DNA of 64,000 nucleotides from positions 310,001-374,000 of the forward strand of contig NZ_CP014167.1 in assembly GCF_001685395.1 (NCBI RefSeq). The letters are read 5' to 3'. Of the stretch, positions 37,281 to 45,490 are shown piece by piece (position 1 is the stretch's first letter; each line of letters opens with the position of its first letter). The stretch is from Paenibacillus yonginensis. Its GTDB lineage: Bacteria > Bacillota > Bacilli > Paenibacillales > Paenibacillaceae. The notes beneath the pieces are model-generated. The model did no database searches and was not told the DNA's origin. It worked only from the letters and a program-made list of their open reading frames with translations. Both the position numbers and the translations under genes were made by a program.

Positions 37281-38826
37281 AATCGGAATTGATGTGGGCG
37301 GAACCAATACGGATGCCATTATTCTGGATGAGCGCCATCAGCTGATCCATGCCGTGAAATCGCCGACAAGTTTGGATATCAAGACGGGGATTGAATCCTC
37401 TCTCCGGCAGTTGCTGCAGGAAGCCAAGATTGATAAAGCACAGATTACTCACGCGATGCTGGGCACAACCCAATGCACTAATGCGATTGTAGAACGCAAG
37501 AAGCTGGCGAAGGTCGGCGTTATCCGTTTAGGATACCCGGCTACAGCATCCGTACCGCCATATACGGCTTGGCCTAAAGATATGGTGGACATCCTGTCCG
37601 GCAGCTACTCGCTGGTTCAGGGCGGTTATGAATACGATGGCCAGCTGCTTGGTGAGGTGGATGAAGAGGAGATTAAGGCACTGCTGGACAAGTGGCGGAA
37701 CCATGTGGAGTCCATTGCCGTAATCGGGGTATTTTCCTCCATCAAAAATGACCAGGAGCTTTTGGTTCGTGACCTCATTCAAGAAGAATACGGGGAAGCC
37801 TTCCCGGTTTCCTGCTCCTCTTTAATCGGCTCCGTCGGTCTTATTGAACGGGAGAACGCAACGATTTTAAATGCGGCATTGTGCAAGGTGATTGCTGCAA
37901 CTACGTCGGGATTTATTCATGCCCTTGAGGAAGAAGGAATCAAAAGTGCGCAGGTCTACCTGTGCCAAAACGACGGAACCCTGATGTCCATTGATTATGC
38001 CAAGCAGTTCCCGATTTTGACGATTGCCTGCGGACCGACCAACAGCATCCGAGGCGCTTCTTATCTGGCACAGATCAAAGATACGATGGTGCTCGACGTA
38101 GGCGGCACGACCTCGGATATCGGCGTTCTGCAGGACGGTTTCCCCCGGGAATCCTCAGTAGCCGTTGAGGTCGGCGATATCCGCACCAATTTCCGGATGC
38201 CGGATATCATCTCCGTTGGCCTGGGCGGCGGCAGTATTGTCCGGGTGAGCGACAGCGGTGCCATTACAGTCGGTCCGGACAGTGTCGGCTATAGAATCGG
38301 CGAAGAAGCGCTTGTCTTTGGCGGGAATACACTGACAACAACGGATATCGCAGTCCGTCTGGGGCTTGCTGAGGTCGGCGATAAAAGTCTGGTGTCTCAC
38401 CTGGAAGAGGATTTTGCCTTAGCGGTACAGGCCCAGATAGCGGCTATCATCGAGCAGGCCATCGATAAGATGAAAACCTCTTCCGAAGACATTCAGCTCG
38501 TTCTTGTGGGCGGAGGAAGTATCATTATTCCTGATCAGATTCGCGGGGTCGCCCGTATGATCAAAACGGAAAACGGAAATGTCGCCAATGCCATCGGCGC
38601 CTCCATTGCCCAAATCAGCGGCCAATACGAACAGATTTATATTTACTCCAGAGAGCCGCGCGAATCTTCCCTGAAGGATGCCGAGGAAAAAGCGGTTAAA
38701 CAAGCCGTTTTAGCCGGTGCGGTTTCCGAAACCATTGAATTGGTAGAAGTGGAAGAGACGCCGCTGGCTTATCATCCGGAGAATGCCACCCGATTAAGAG
38801 TCAAAGTTGTAGGAAAAATGAAATAG
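37273..38826 (+). CDS. Hydantoinase/oxoprolinase family protein (HyuA-like)
   Basis: 517 residues. The ASKHA-type N-terminal IGIDVGGTNTDAIILDE and the middle VLDVGGTTSDIGVL and GLGGGSIVRV segments give the nucleotide-binding fold of the HyuA/5-oxoprolinase family. It is shorter than full HyuA and lacks a HyuB partner; it pairs with DUF917 instead. It probably uses ATP to open a cyclic amide such as a hydantoin. It overlaps DUF917 by eight bases. A terminator follows. Confidence 0.88.
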   Translation: MYRIGIDVGGTNTDAIILDERHQLIHAVKSPTSLDIKTGIESSLRQLLQEAKIDKAQITHAMLGTTQCTNAIVERKKLAKVGVIRLGYPATASVPPYTAWPKDMVDILSGSYSLVQGGYEYDGQLLGEVDEEEIKALLDKWRNHVESIAVIGVFSSIKNDQELLVRDLIQEEYGEAFPVSCSSLIGSVGLIERENATILNAALCKVIAATTSGFIHALEEEGIKSAQVYLCQNDGTLMSIDYAKQFPILTIACGPTNSIRGASYLAQIKDTMVLDVGGTTSDIGVLQDGFPRESSVAVEVGDIRTNFRMPDIISVGLGGGSIVRVSDSGAITVGPDSVGYRIGEEALVFGGNTLTTTDIAVRLGLAEVGDKSLVSHLEEDFALAVQAQIAAIIEQAIDKMKTSSEDIQLVLVGGGSIIIPDQIRGVARMIKTENGNVANAIGASIAQISGQYEQIYIYSREPRESSLKDAEEKAVKQAVLAGAVSETIELVEVEETPLAYHPENATRLRVKVVGKMK

Positions 38827-38843
38827 TAGTATAGGGTTAAAAA

Positions 38844-38886
38844 AATCCCTGCCGGCATAGGTTCTATGCTTGCAGGGATTTTATTT
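38844..38886 (+). terminator. Terminator of the permease-DUF917-HyuA operon
   Basis: AATCCCTGC-CGGCATAG pairs with CTATGCTTGCAGGGATT across GTT, followed by TTATTTT. Confidence 0.9.
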
Positions 38887-38933
38887 TGCTATTTTTCTAA
38901 GGGATCACATCGCCGGTAGGCGGGTTGGCCTTA

Positions 38934-39830
38934 TCAGTTCTTGAAATAATGCCCCTGTTCGAGATCTTCGATTAAGCCAGGTTCTTTAGGCTGCCACTCC
39001 AAACGCTGCTGCGTGAGTGCGCTGGAGGTCGGGTTATCGGCGGAGGCGAAAGCGCCGAGGAAACCGAAATGAGCGTCCGCATCTTCGCGCGGAATGCTGA
39101 CGACCGGTACGCCCAAATGCCGGCTGATGACCCCTGCGATGTCGCGGAAGGGTATCCCCTCATCCCCAACCCCATGAAAGATGGAACCCGCCGGTGCCTG
39201 TTCGAGCGCCAGCCGGAACAAACGGGCGGCATCCAGGCGGTGTACGGCTGGCCAGCGGTTGGACCCGTCGCCGACATATGCGGCGGCACCTTTGGTACGG
39301 GCGACGCCGATCAGGTAGGAGACAAATCCATGGTCGCCTTCCCCGTGGACGGAAGGAGAAAGGCGGACAACAGAGGAACGCACGCCGCGTTTGGCGAACG
39401 CCAGTGTCGTATTTTCCGATGCGCCCCGGGCACGCTGTCCGGCAACGATTTCTTCCGTTCCGGTTGTACCCGGAGGAGTAACGCCTAACATCATCAAAGT
39501 CCCCGAAGTATTCACGAAGGGTTTGCCGGACCCTTCAAGGGCGGCCCCTATGGTTTCGACGGCGCGGAGATCGGCTGCCAGAGCACCCTCATAATCCGAA
39601 AAATCATGCTTGAATGCCAGATGAATAACGCCGTCGGCCGAAGCGGCTCCGCTGCGCAGACTGTCAAGATCGTCAAGACTCCCGTGGTGAGCTTCGGCTC
39701 CCGCTGCAGCCAGCTCGGCCGCAGCCTTGTCAGAACGGGCAAGCCCGACAACTTGATGGCCGGCGCTAATAAGCTCTTTTATTACGGCAGATCCAATAAA
39801 TCCGGTCGCTCCTGTAACAAAAACACGCAT
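38934..39830 (-). CDS. NAD(P)-dependent epimerase/reductase (extended SDR)
   Basis: About 298 residues. The Rossmann motif VTGATGFIGSAVIKELI is at the N-terminus. The typical catalytic YxxxK is not clear, as in atypical SDRs that act as NAD(P)-binding reductases. The substrate is unknown. ATG at 39830 follows AAGGAGG; the frame is open for 12 more codons without support. It is divergent from a TetR regulator that probably controls it. Confidence 0.85.
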   Translation of the reverse strand: MRVFVTGATGFIGSAVIKELISAGHQVVGLARSDKAAAELAAAGAEAHHGSLDDLDSLRSGAASADGVIHLAFKHDFSDYEGALAADLRAVETIGAALEGSGKPFVNTSGTLMMLGVTPPGTTGTEEIVAGQRARGASENTTLAFAKRGVRSSVVRLSPSVHGEGDHGFVSYLIGVARTKGAAAYVGDGSNRWPAVHRLDAARLFRLALEQAPAGSIFHGVGDEGIPFRDIAGVISRHLGVPVVSIPREDADAHFGFLGAFASADNPTSSALTQQRLEWQPKEPGLIEDLEQGHYFKN

Positions 39831-39919
39831 GAATTTGCGCCTCCTTAATTTTAGGTTGATAAACAAGAGTGGATACAGGATTGATTATAGAGCTTAACCT
39901 TGATAAGGTAAACTATTTT

Positions 39920-39943
39920 TATTAAATAAGTTAATTTATTAAG
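39920..39943. promoter_or_regulatory. Possible TetR operator
   Basis: An imperfect AT-rich palindrome (TTATTAAATAAG/TTAATTTATTAA) lies between the divergent epimerase and TetR genes, about 90 bases from each start. A -10 like TATAAT is at 39972-39977. Binding is inference. Confidence 0.3.
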
Positions 39944-40010
39944 AAGCATTTATGATACCTCCCATTTTCGTTATAATAGGATTTATGAGTCTCAAAGGAG
40001 GATTTAGGCC

Positions 40011-40658
40011 GTGAGAAAAGCCGTCAGCAGGGATCAATATCTCTTGAAAATAAAGCCCGTTATCAGGCATACCAAATTCAGCCAATTAAAAATAGATGAA
40101 ATCGCCAAATATTTGGACATCAGCAAAGTGACGCTGTATAAGCATTTTTCCTCCAAAGACGAGATCATGCAGGAAATTGTAGATTATTCGGTCAATTTTC
40201 TGCATGAGGTGGATCAGGTGGTACAGGATGAATCCCTTTCGTACATTAAACGGTTCCAGAAGACGTTTATCGAGTCGCTTGTCTGCGTCATTTACATTAC
40301 GGATTTGTTTCTGGACGATCTAAAGGAGTTTTATCCGCATCACTTTGACGATCTTTCCGCCGCTATGCAGGATAGAAACAAAAAGCTGGAGGTATTCTTT
40401 GAATCAGGAATGGAGCAGGGGATCTTCAACCGGATGAATGCGGTGCTGTTTATGGTTCAGGATGACGCCGTGCTGCGGCGCTTAGTGGAGCCGTCTTTTT
40501 CCATCCAATATGATGTAACGCTCAAGCAAGCTGTCATGGACTTTTATCAGATGAAAAAGTATCAGCTGCTAAAACCCGAATATTTGGATCAGGCAGACGA
40601 TTCCTCAGTGGAAAAACGTGTCGTTCAGATTTTGCAAACCGTTTCCGTCAATTATTAA
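40011..40658 (+). CDS. TetR-family transcriptional regulator
   Basis: 215 residues. The N-terminal helix-turn-helix is LKIDEIAKYLDISKVTLYKHFSSKDEIMQEIV (split here across residues 23-55). The C-terminal ligand domain is not similar to a known group. The GTG at 40011 follows GGAGGATTT. Divergent from the epimerase gene, which it probably represses. A TTCG-loop terminator follows. Confidence 0.87.
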   Translation: MRKAVSRDQYLLKIKPVIRHTKFSQLKIDEIAKYLDISKVTLYKHFSSKDEIMQEIVDYSVNFLHEVDQVVQDESLSYIKRFQKTFIESLVCVIYITDLFLDDLKEFYPHHFDDLSAAMQDRNKKLEVFFESGMEQGIFNRMNAVLFMVQDDAVLRRLVEPSFSIQYDVTLKQAVMDFYQMKKYQLLKPEYLDQADDSSVEKRVVQILQTVSVNY

Positions 40659-40668
40659 TTATTAGGCA

Positions 40669-40697
40669 AAAAGGCTCCTTCGGGGAGCTTTTTCTTT
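40669..40697 (+). terminator. Terminator after TetR gene
   Basis: AAAAGGCTCC pairs with GGAGCTTTTT around a TTCGG loop. It starts about 10 bases after the stop codon. Confidence 0.85.
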
Positions 40698-40797
40698 GCC
40701 TTGACAAAAGTAAATAAATGGGATTCAATGAATGAGATTGCTTGATCTGCCAAAGGGAATTAAACCATCTTAAAGAAACTGCAAAGGGGGACATCCT

Positions 40798-41301
40798 ATG
40801 AAGATCAGTAAAGGACGGTTGTTCCTTATCCTATTTCTCCTTATTATGCTTGGAGTACATATTTATAATCTGGGAGTGGTCGACTGGTTTCGAACTTATT
40901 CTTTGGATCAGGTGCTGATCAACAAAGTTCAGGATAACGGCGTAGACCGTATGCTCTTAGTTCATAACCCAGATACATCCATAGAAACAGATACATCCAT
41001 AGAAGATCCGCAGGTCATCCAGAACTTCCTTAACAGCTTTGATGATGTTCGCCTAAGGAAGATAAAAGACTTCCATAAACATGGGGAAAGCATGGGCTAT
41101 TTTTATATGTTTACAGATAAACGAGATCATACGGAACAAAACGGGCTTTATTTATATGGTGAGAATGGAATCGTAAAATACCTGGAAGTCATGGATGCCC
41201 AAAAGACCAAAAACGCGCTGAGTTCCTACAAGATCATTGGCGGCAATGTCGATTATAAAGCGATTAAAGAAGTTATAAGCCAATCCAAGGAAATCAACTA
41301 G
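40798..41301 (+). CDS. Hypothetical membrane-anchored protein
   Basis: 167 residues. One N-terminal TM segment (about 8-25) is followed by a domain that should lie outside the cell. The family was not recognised. Within it DTSIE occurs twice, from an 18-base tandem DNA repeat near 40972-41007. AAAGGGGG precedes the ATG. It stands alone between the TetR gene and metE. Confidence 0.75.
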   Translation: MKISKGRLFLILFLLIMLGVHIYNLGVVDWFRTYSLDQVLINKVQDNGVDRMLLVHNPDTSIETDTSIEDPQVIQNFLNSFDDVRLRKIKDFHKHGESMGYFYMFTDKRDHTEQNGLYLYGENGIVKYLEVMDAQKTKNALSSYKIIGGNVDYKAIKEVISQSKEIN

Positions 41302-41532
41302 CGGGGCAGTCCAATAACGTTAAATAGTTTTCTCGCATGCGCGCAGCTCCGTACAGCTGACTGCACGTTATTTTTATGGTTTGATATAGTTTTTAATTAT
41401 AACCGGCTATATCTTTTAGGATTTACCCTATATCCAGGAAACTATGCTATTTTGAGTTTAACAAGAAAAGCGGACGACGGCAGGCCTGCAGGAACCGCTC
41501 AAGACCATCTCAATATAGAGGAGTGTTTCCGA
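41302..41532. other. metE leader region
   Basis: Contains weak inverted repeats (for example around GCAGCTCC/GGAGCTGC near 41342-41365). I looked for S-box, T-box and cobalamin riboswitch signatures and saw none. No open frame of note. Confidence 0.5.
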
Positions 41533-43821
41533 ATGAGAAGCAGCAATTTAGGATACCCGCGCATCGGTCAAAACCGGGAGTGGAAAAAAGCCATCGAGGC
41601 CTATTGGGCCGGCAAGCTGGAGGAGCAGGAGCTGCACAGCGAGCTGGAATCCATTCGTCTCGGGAACTTGAAGCTTCAGCAGGAGCAGGGGATTGACCTG
41701 ATTCCTGTAAATGATTTTACTTATTACGATCATGTACTGGATACGGCTGTCATGTTCGGATTGGTGCCAAGTCGGTTTGCCTGGACGGGAGGGCAGGTCG
41801 ACCTTGCCACCTATTACGCGATAGCCCGGGGGAACAAGGAAGCCACCGCCTCCGAAATGACAAAATGGTTCAACACGAATTATCACTATATCGTGCCGGA
41901 GATTACGGCGGATCTGCAGCCGGTTCTGACGGTCAACCGTCCGCTTGAAGCATACCGGGAAGCCAAAACCAAGCTGGGCATTGAAGGCAAGCCGGTGCTT
42001 CTTGGCCTGTTTACGCTGCTGAAGCTGTCCAAAGGGTATGAAGCCGAGCAGTTCTCGGCCTGGGTGGACCGCCTGCTTCCGCTATACGGACAAGTGCTGG
42101 CCGAGCTGGAGCGGGAGGGCGTACAGTGGGTGCAAATCGACGAGCCTGCCCTGGTGGCGACGCTTACGTCCGAAGAGCTGGCAGAGGTCCAGCATATCTA
42201 CGGGTCTTTGAGTAAACAGCTGTCCGGCTTGAAAGTGCTGGTTCAAACCTATTTTGAAGCTGTGGATCACTACAAGGAAATCGTAGCTTTGCCGGTGCAG
42301 GGCATCGGTCTCGACTTCGTTCATGACCGCGGGCAAAATCTGCGCTCCGTGCTGGAGCAGGGTTTCCCGGGCGACAAGGTGCTTGGAGCAGGCGTGATTG
42401 ATGGCAGAGGCATTTGGAAATCCGATCTGGCCGCCAAACTTGAGCTGCTGGATGCCTTGAAGCAGAAAGTAGCGGCGGATCGCCTTCTCGTTCAGCCTTC
42501 CAGCAGCCTGCTGCATGTCCCTGTGACGGCGGCTCAGGAGCAGAAGCTGGACCCGGTCCTCCAAGACGCGCTTGCTTTCGCCAATGAAAAAATCACCGAG
42601 CTTGTGCTGCTCACCCAAGCCGGCCGCAAAGGCGCTTCAGCCGTCAGCGCCGAACTGGCTGCGGCGGACCGCGGCCGCAAGGCGCTTCAGCAGTCGCCGG
42701 CCAGAAATAAAACGGCTGTACGCCAGCGTACTGCCGAGGCGGCGGCCCAACCTGCCGAAAGAACGGCCGATGTGGAGACTCGCCGCAAGCTGCAGCAGGA
42801 CAAGTTCCAGCTTCCGCTGCTTCCGACAACCACGATCGGCAGCTTCCCGCAGACGCCGGAGGTCCGCAGCGCCAGATTGAAATGGCGCAAGGGCGAGTGG
42901 AGTCCTCAGCGTTATGAAACGTTCATCAAGGAGCAGATCCAGGACTGGATCCGTATTCAGGAAGAGCTGGAGCTGGACGTACTTGTGCATGGAGAGTTTG
43001 AGCGGACGGACATGGTGGAATTTTTCGGAGAGAAGCTGGAAGGGTTTGCTTTCACATCGCTGGGCTGGGTGCAGTCCTATGGCTCCCGCTGCGTGAAGCC
43101 GCCGATCATTTACGGGGATATCGAGTTCACCGCGCCAATGACGGTCGCCGAGACCGTATACGCTCAATCGCTAACCCAAGCTCCGGTGAAAGGCATGCTG
43201 ACCGGTCCGGTTACGATCCTCAACTGGTCGTTTGTGCGGGATGATCTGTCCCGCGAAGAGGTCGCTTATCAGATTGCGCTGGCCCTGCGGGAAGAGGTGG
43301 AGGCGCTAGAAGCAGCCGGCATCGGGATGATCCAGGTGGATGAACCGGCTCTGCGCGAAGGGCTTCCGCTCAAACGCGAGCAGTGGCCGCATTATCTGGA
43401 CTGGGCGGTCAAGGCGTTCCGGCTGTCCACGACAACGGTTAAGGATGAAACGCAAATCCATACCCATATGTGTTACAGCGAATTTAACGACATCATCGAA
43501 GCGATCAGCGCTTTGGATGCGGACGTCATTTCGATCGAAACCTCGCGCAGTCACGGCGAGCTGATCGAAAGCTTCGAGAAATATACGTATGACAAAGGCA
43601 TCGGTCTTGGCGTCTACGACATTCACAGCCCGCGTGTGCCTGCGGTGGAGGAAATGACCTCCATGATCGACCGTGCTCTGCGGGTGCTGAAGCCGTCCCA
43701 ATTCTGGATCAATCCGGACTGCGGCCTGAAGACACGCAAAGATGAAGAAACGGTGCTGGCGCTGAGAAACATGGTGGAAGCCACTCGCCTCAGCCGTGAG
43801 AAATACGGCGTTAAAGCCTGA
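41533..43821 (+). CDS. metE: Cobalamin-independent methionine synthase
   Basis: 762 residues, the family length. N-terminal domain SSNLGYPRIGQNREWKKAIE; linker near 390-435 is Ala/Arg/Gln-rich; C-terminal domain with TTTIGSFPQTPEVR. Zinc ligands are in HTHMCYSEFND and WINPDCGLKTRK. It moves a methyl group from 5-methyltetrahydrofolate to homocysteine. ATG at 41533 follows GAGGAG; 27 upstream codons are not supported. Other Met genes are not adjacent, and its regulation is not visible. Confidence 0.96.
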   Translation: MRSSNLGYPRIGQNREWKKAIEAYWAGKLEEQELHSELESIRLGNLKLQQEQGIDLIPVNDFTYYDHVLDTAVMFGLVPSRFAWTGGQVDLATYYAIARGNKEATASEMTKWFNTNYHYIVPEITADLQPVLTVNRPLEAYREAKTKLGIEGKPVLLGLFTLLKLSKGYEAEQFSAWVDRLLPLYGQVLAELEREGVQWVQIDEPALVATLTSEELAEVQHIYGSLSKQLSGLKVLVQTYFEAVDHYKEIVALPVQGIGLDFVHDRGQNLRSVLEQGFPGDKVLGAGVIDGRGIWKSDLAAKLELLDALKQKVAADRLLVQPSSSLLHVPVTAAQEQKLDPVLQDALAFANEKITELVLLTQAGRKGASAVSAELAAADRGRKALQQSPARNKTAVRQRTAEAAAQPAERTADVETRRKLQQDKFQLPLLPTTTIGSFPQTPEVRSARLKWRKGEWSPQRYETFIKEQIQDWIRIQEELELDVLVHGEFERTDMVEFFGEKLEGFAFTSLGWVQSYGSRCVKPPIIYGDIEFTAPMTVAETVYAQSLTQAPVKGMLTGPVTILNWSFVRDDLSREEVAYQIALALREEVEALEAAGIGMIQVDEPALREGLPLKREQWPHYLDWAVKAFRLSTTTVKDETQIHTHMCYSEFNDIIEAISALDADVISIETSRSHGELIESFEKYTYDKGIGLGVYDIHSPRVPAVEEMTSMIDRALRVLKPSQFWINPDCGLKTRKDEETVLALRNMVEATRLSREKYGVKA

Positions 43822-44208
43822 TTTTCAGGCAAATTCACGCCAAATAGAAAGCGGGTTCCGGATAACGCCGGGGCCTGCTTTTCTTTTGTCTTTTCAGGTT
43901 CTAAGCTCAGCTTCTAAGCTCTATTAGCCATCCCAAGAAGGCAGCACATCCGTGGTGGTGTTGATCATCGAATTTCCTGCATGAAGATGGGCAGTGCAGC
44001 TTTCGTCATGTCAACAAATGAAATAATATGGATAGGGAAAGCAGCTGCCGCTGTATGCAGGATTATCGGAGGCCGGACGAGGATCCAAACATCATCCAAA
44101 CATAATCCAAGCCGGGATGCCGGTCTTGGTGCAGCGCCGGAATAATGACGGGATGCTGCGGCAGTGAATGGGTTCAAAGACAATGTAGCCAAGAAAGGAG
44201 GGGTTTTT
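43822..44208. other. Gap after metE
   Basis: Holds a terminator at 43849-43885. An ATG at 43986 opens a 52-codon frame without a ribosome site; it is not called a gene. Nothing else was recognised. Confidence 0.5.
43849..43885 (+). terminator. Terminator of metE
   Basis: AAGCGGGTTCCGG can pair with CCGGGGCCTGCTT with one mismatch, followed by TTCTTTTG. It lies 27 bases after the stop. Confidence 0.75.
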
Positions 44209-44625
44209 ATGTCAATCGAAAAAATCTCCAAGGAGCTTGCCTGGCAGCTGCGGCACGAAGTGATGTGGCCGGACAAGCCTCTTGATTACGTCAAGCTGAC
44301 AGACGATGATGCGGGCGTCCATTATGGGCTTTTTGAAGAAGGAAAGCTGCTGTCGGTGGTATCCTTGTTCTTAAAAGGGCCTGAAGCCCAATTCCGCAAA
44401 TTTGCTACAAAGAAGAACGAGCAGGGCAAAGGGCATGGAAGCAGGCTGCTGGCGCATGTGCTTGAAGAAGCCCGGACGGCTGGAGCCAAACGTATTTTCT
44501 GCAATGCCCGCTCAGAGAAGGCGCCTTTTTATGAGAAGTTCGGACTGCTTAAGACAGAGGAAGAATTCGAGAAGGGCGGCAAAAGGTATGTGGTCATGGA
44601 GAAGGCAGGGGAGAAGGAGCAATGA
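44209..44625 (+). CDS. GNAT family N-acetyltransferase (ElaA-like)
   Basis: 138 residues. ELAWQLRHEVMWPDKPLDYV at the start, the acetyl-CoA motif KNEQGKGHGSRLLAHVLEEA near 65, and FCNARSEKAPFYEKFGL near 98. The substrate is not known. AAAGGAGG precedes the ATG at 44209; an upstream GTG has no site. It is 19 bases before the ebsC-like gene. Confidence 0.88.
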   Translation: MSIEKISKELAWQLRHEVMWPDKPLDYVKLTDDDAGVHYGLFEEGKLLSVVSLFLKGPEAQFRKFATKKNEQGKGHGSRLLAHVLEEARTAGAKRIFCNARSEKAPFYEKFGLLKTEEEFEKGGKRYVVMEKAGEKEQ

Positions 44626-44644
44626 GCGATAGGGGGAGAAAATA

Positions 44645-45127
44645 ATGGCTGAAGGCAAAACCAATGCCATGCGGCAGCTCGACAAATCAAACATTCCGTA
44701 CGAAGTGCTGAGCTACGAGCACGAGGATGGGCAGATTCACGGCACAGCCGTGGCCGAGAAAATCGGCAGACCGCAGGAGTCCGTCTTTAAAACGCTGGTG
44801 GCCCACCAAGGCAGCCAAATTTACGTTTATGTCATTCCGGTAGCGGAGGAGCTTGATTTGAAGAAAGCAGCCAAAGCCGCCGGCGTCAAAAAGATCGAGA
44901 TGCTGCCCGTGAAGGACCTGCTTAAATGGACGGGGTATATCCGTGGCGGCTGTTCTCCAGTCGGCATGAAAAAGCTGTACCCGACCTTTATTGATGCCAG
45001 TGCCGAAGGGCTGGAGAACATTGCAGTCAGTGCGGGAAGAATAGGCACGCAAATCGAGCTGAACCCGCAGCAGCTGGCGGCGCAGGTGAAAGCAAAGTTT
45101 ATTCCCTTAATCAAGGGAGAAGGTTAG
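44645..45127 (+). CDS. ybaK: Cys-tRNA(Pro) deacylase (YbaK/EbsC)
   Basis: 160 residues, the family length. The YbaK/ProX fold includes GQIHGTAVAEKIGRP, VFKTLVAHQG with the catalytic Lys, and GYIRGGCSPVGMKK near 95. It hydrolyses cysteine mischarged to tRNA-Pro. AGGGGGAGAAAATA precedes the ATG. It probably shares a transcript with the GNAT gene. Confidence 0.92.
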   Translation: MAEGKTNAMRQLDKSNIPYEVLSYEHEDGQIHGTAVAEKIGRPQESVFKTLVAHQGSQIYVYVIPVAEELDLKKAAKAAGVKKIEMLPVKDLLKWTGYIRGGCSPVGMKKLYPTFIDASAEGLENIAVSAGRIGTQIELNPQQLAAQVKAKFIPLIKGEG

Positions 45128-45490
45128 TAAAAGGTCCGACTCCCTCTATAAGAGGCTTAACCGCTTCTCCGGACAGCTGTATCAGATCTTCCGAGGAAAA
45201 ATGAGTGTCGATGTGGACATGGGAAAGTCTCCTCTCGGAAAAAAGGGATCATGGCTAAGTTGGTTAATAGTGTAACTAAATGGCGGGAAGTAGGGGCAAC
45301 GGTCACAACGTTCCTGTGAAGTCATTATATTCCCCTGCGTACTTCAGAAAGCAGCTAGCGATCCGGCTTGAACGGGCTTAAAGCCGGGTGAACCTGCAGC
45401 TTTGGCTGTTTTCCATTACAAAAGAGGGGTCTCCAAGTGGAATGGAGACCCCTCTTTCGATTTATTCAGCTATGTGCGGCCAGGCTGAGG
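45128..45490. other. Intergenic region of unknown role
   Basis: 360 bases between two convergent genes. The right end has the 15-base hairpin at 45421-45457. A second hairpin CCGGCTT/AAGCCGG is at about 45363-45387. No gene, riboswitch consensus or repeat was recognised in the rest. Confidence 0.5.
45421..45457. terminator. Hairpin terminator between convergent genes
   Basis: AAAGAGGGGTCTCCA pairs perfectly with TGGAGACCCCTCTTT. The T run on either side is short, so efficiency is uncertain; it probably serves the minus-strand secreted-protein gene. Confidence 0.7.

Noticed and set aside
41302-41532. S-box, T-box or cobalamin riboswitch before metE
   Set aside because: The conserved core sequences of these classes were looked for and not seen.
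43986-44144. A 52-codon frame after metE
   Set aside because: There is no ribosome site, no recognisable domain and it ends next to the next gene's leader.
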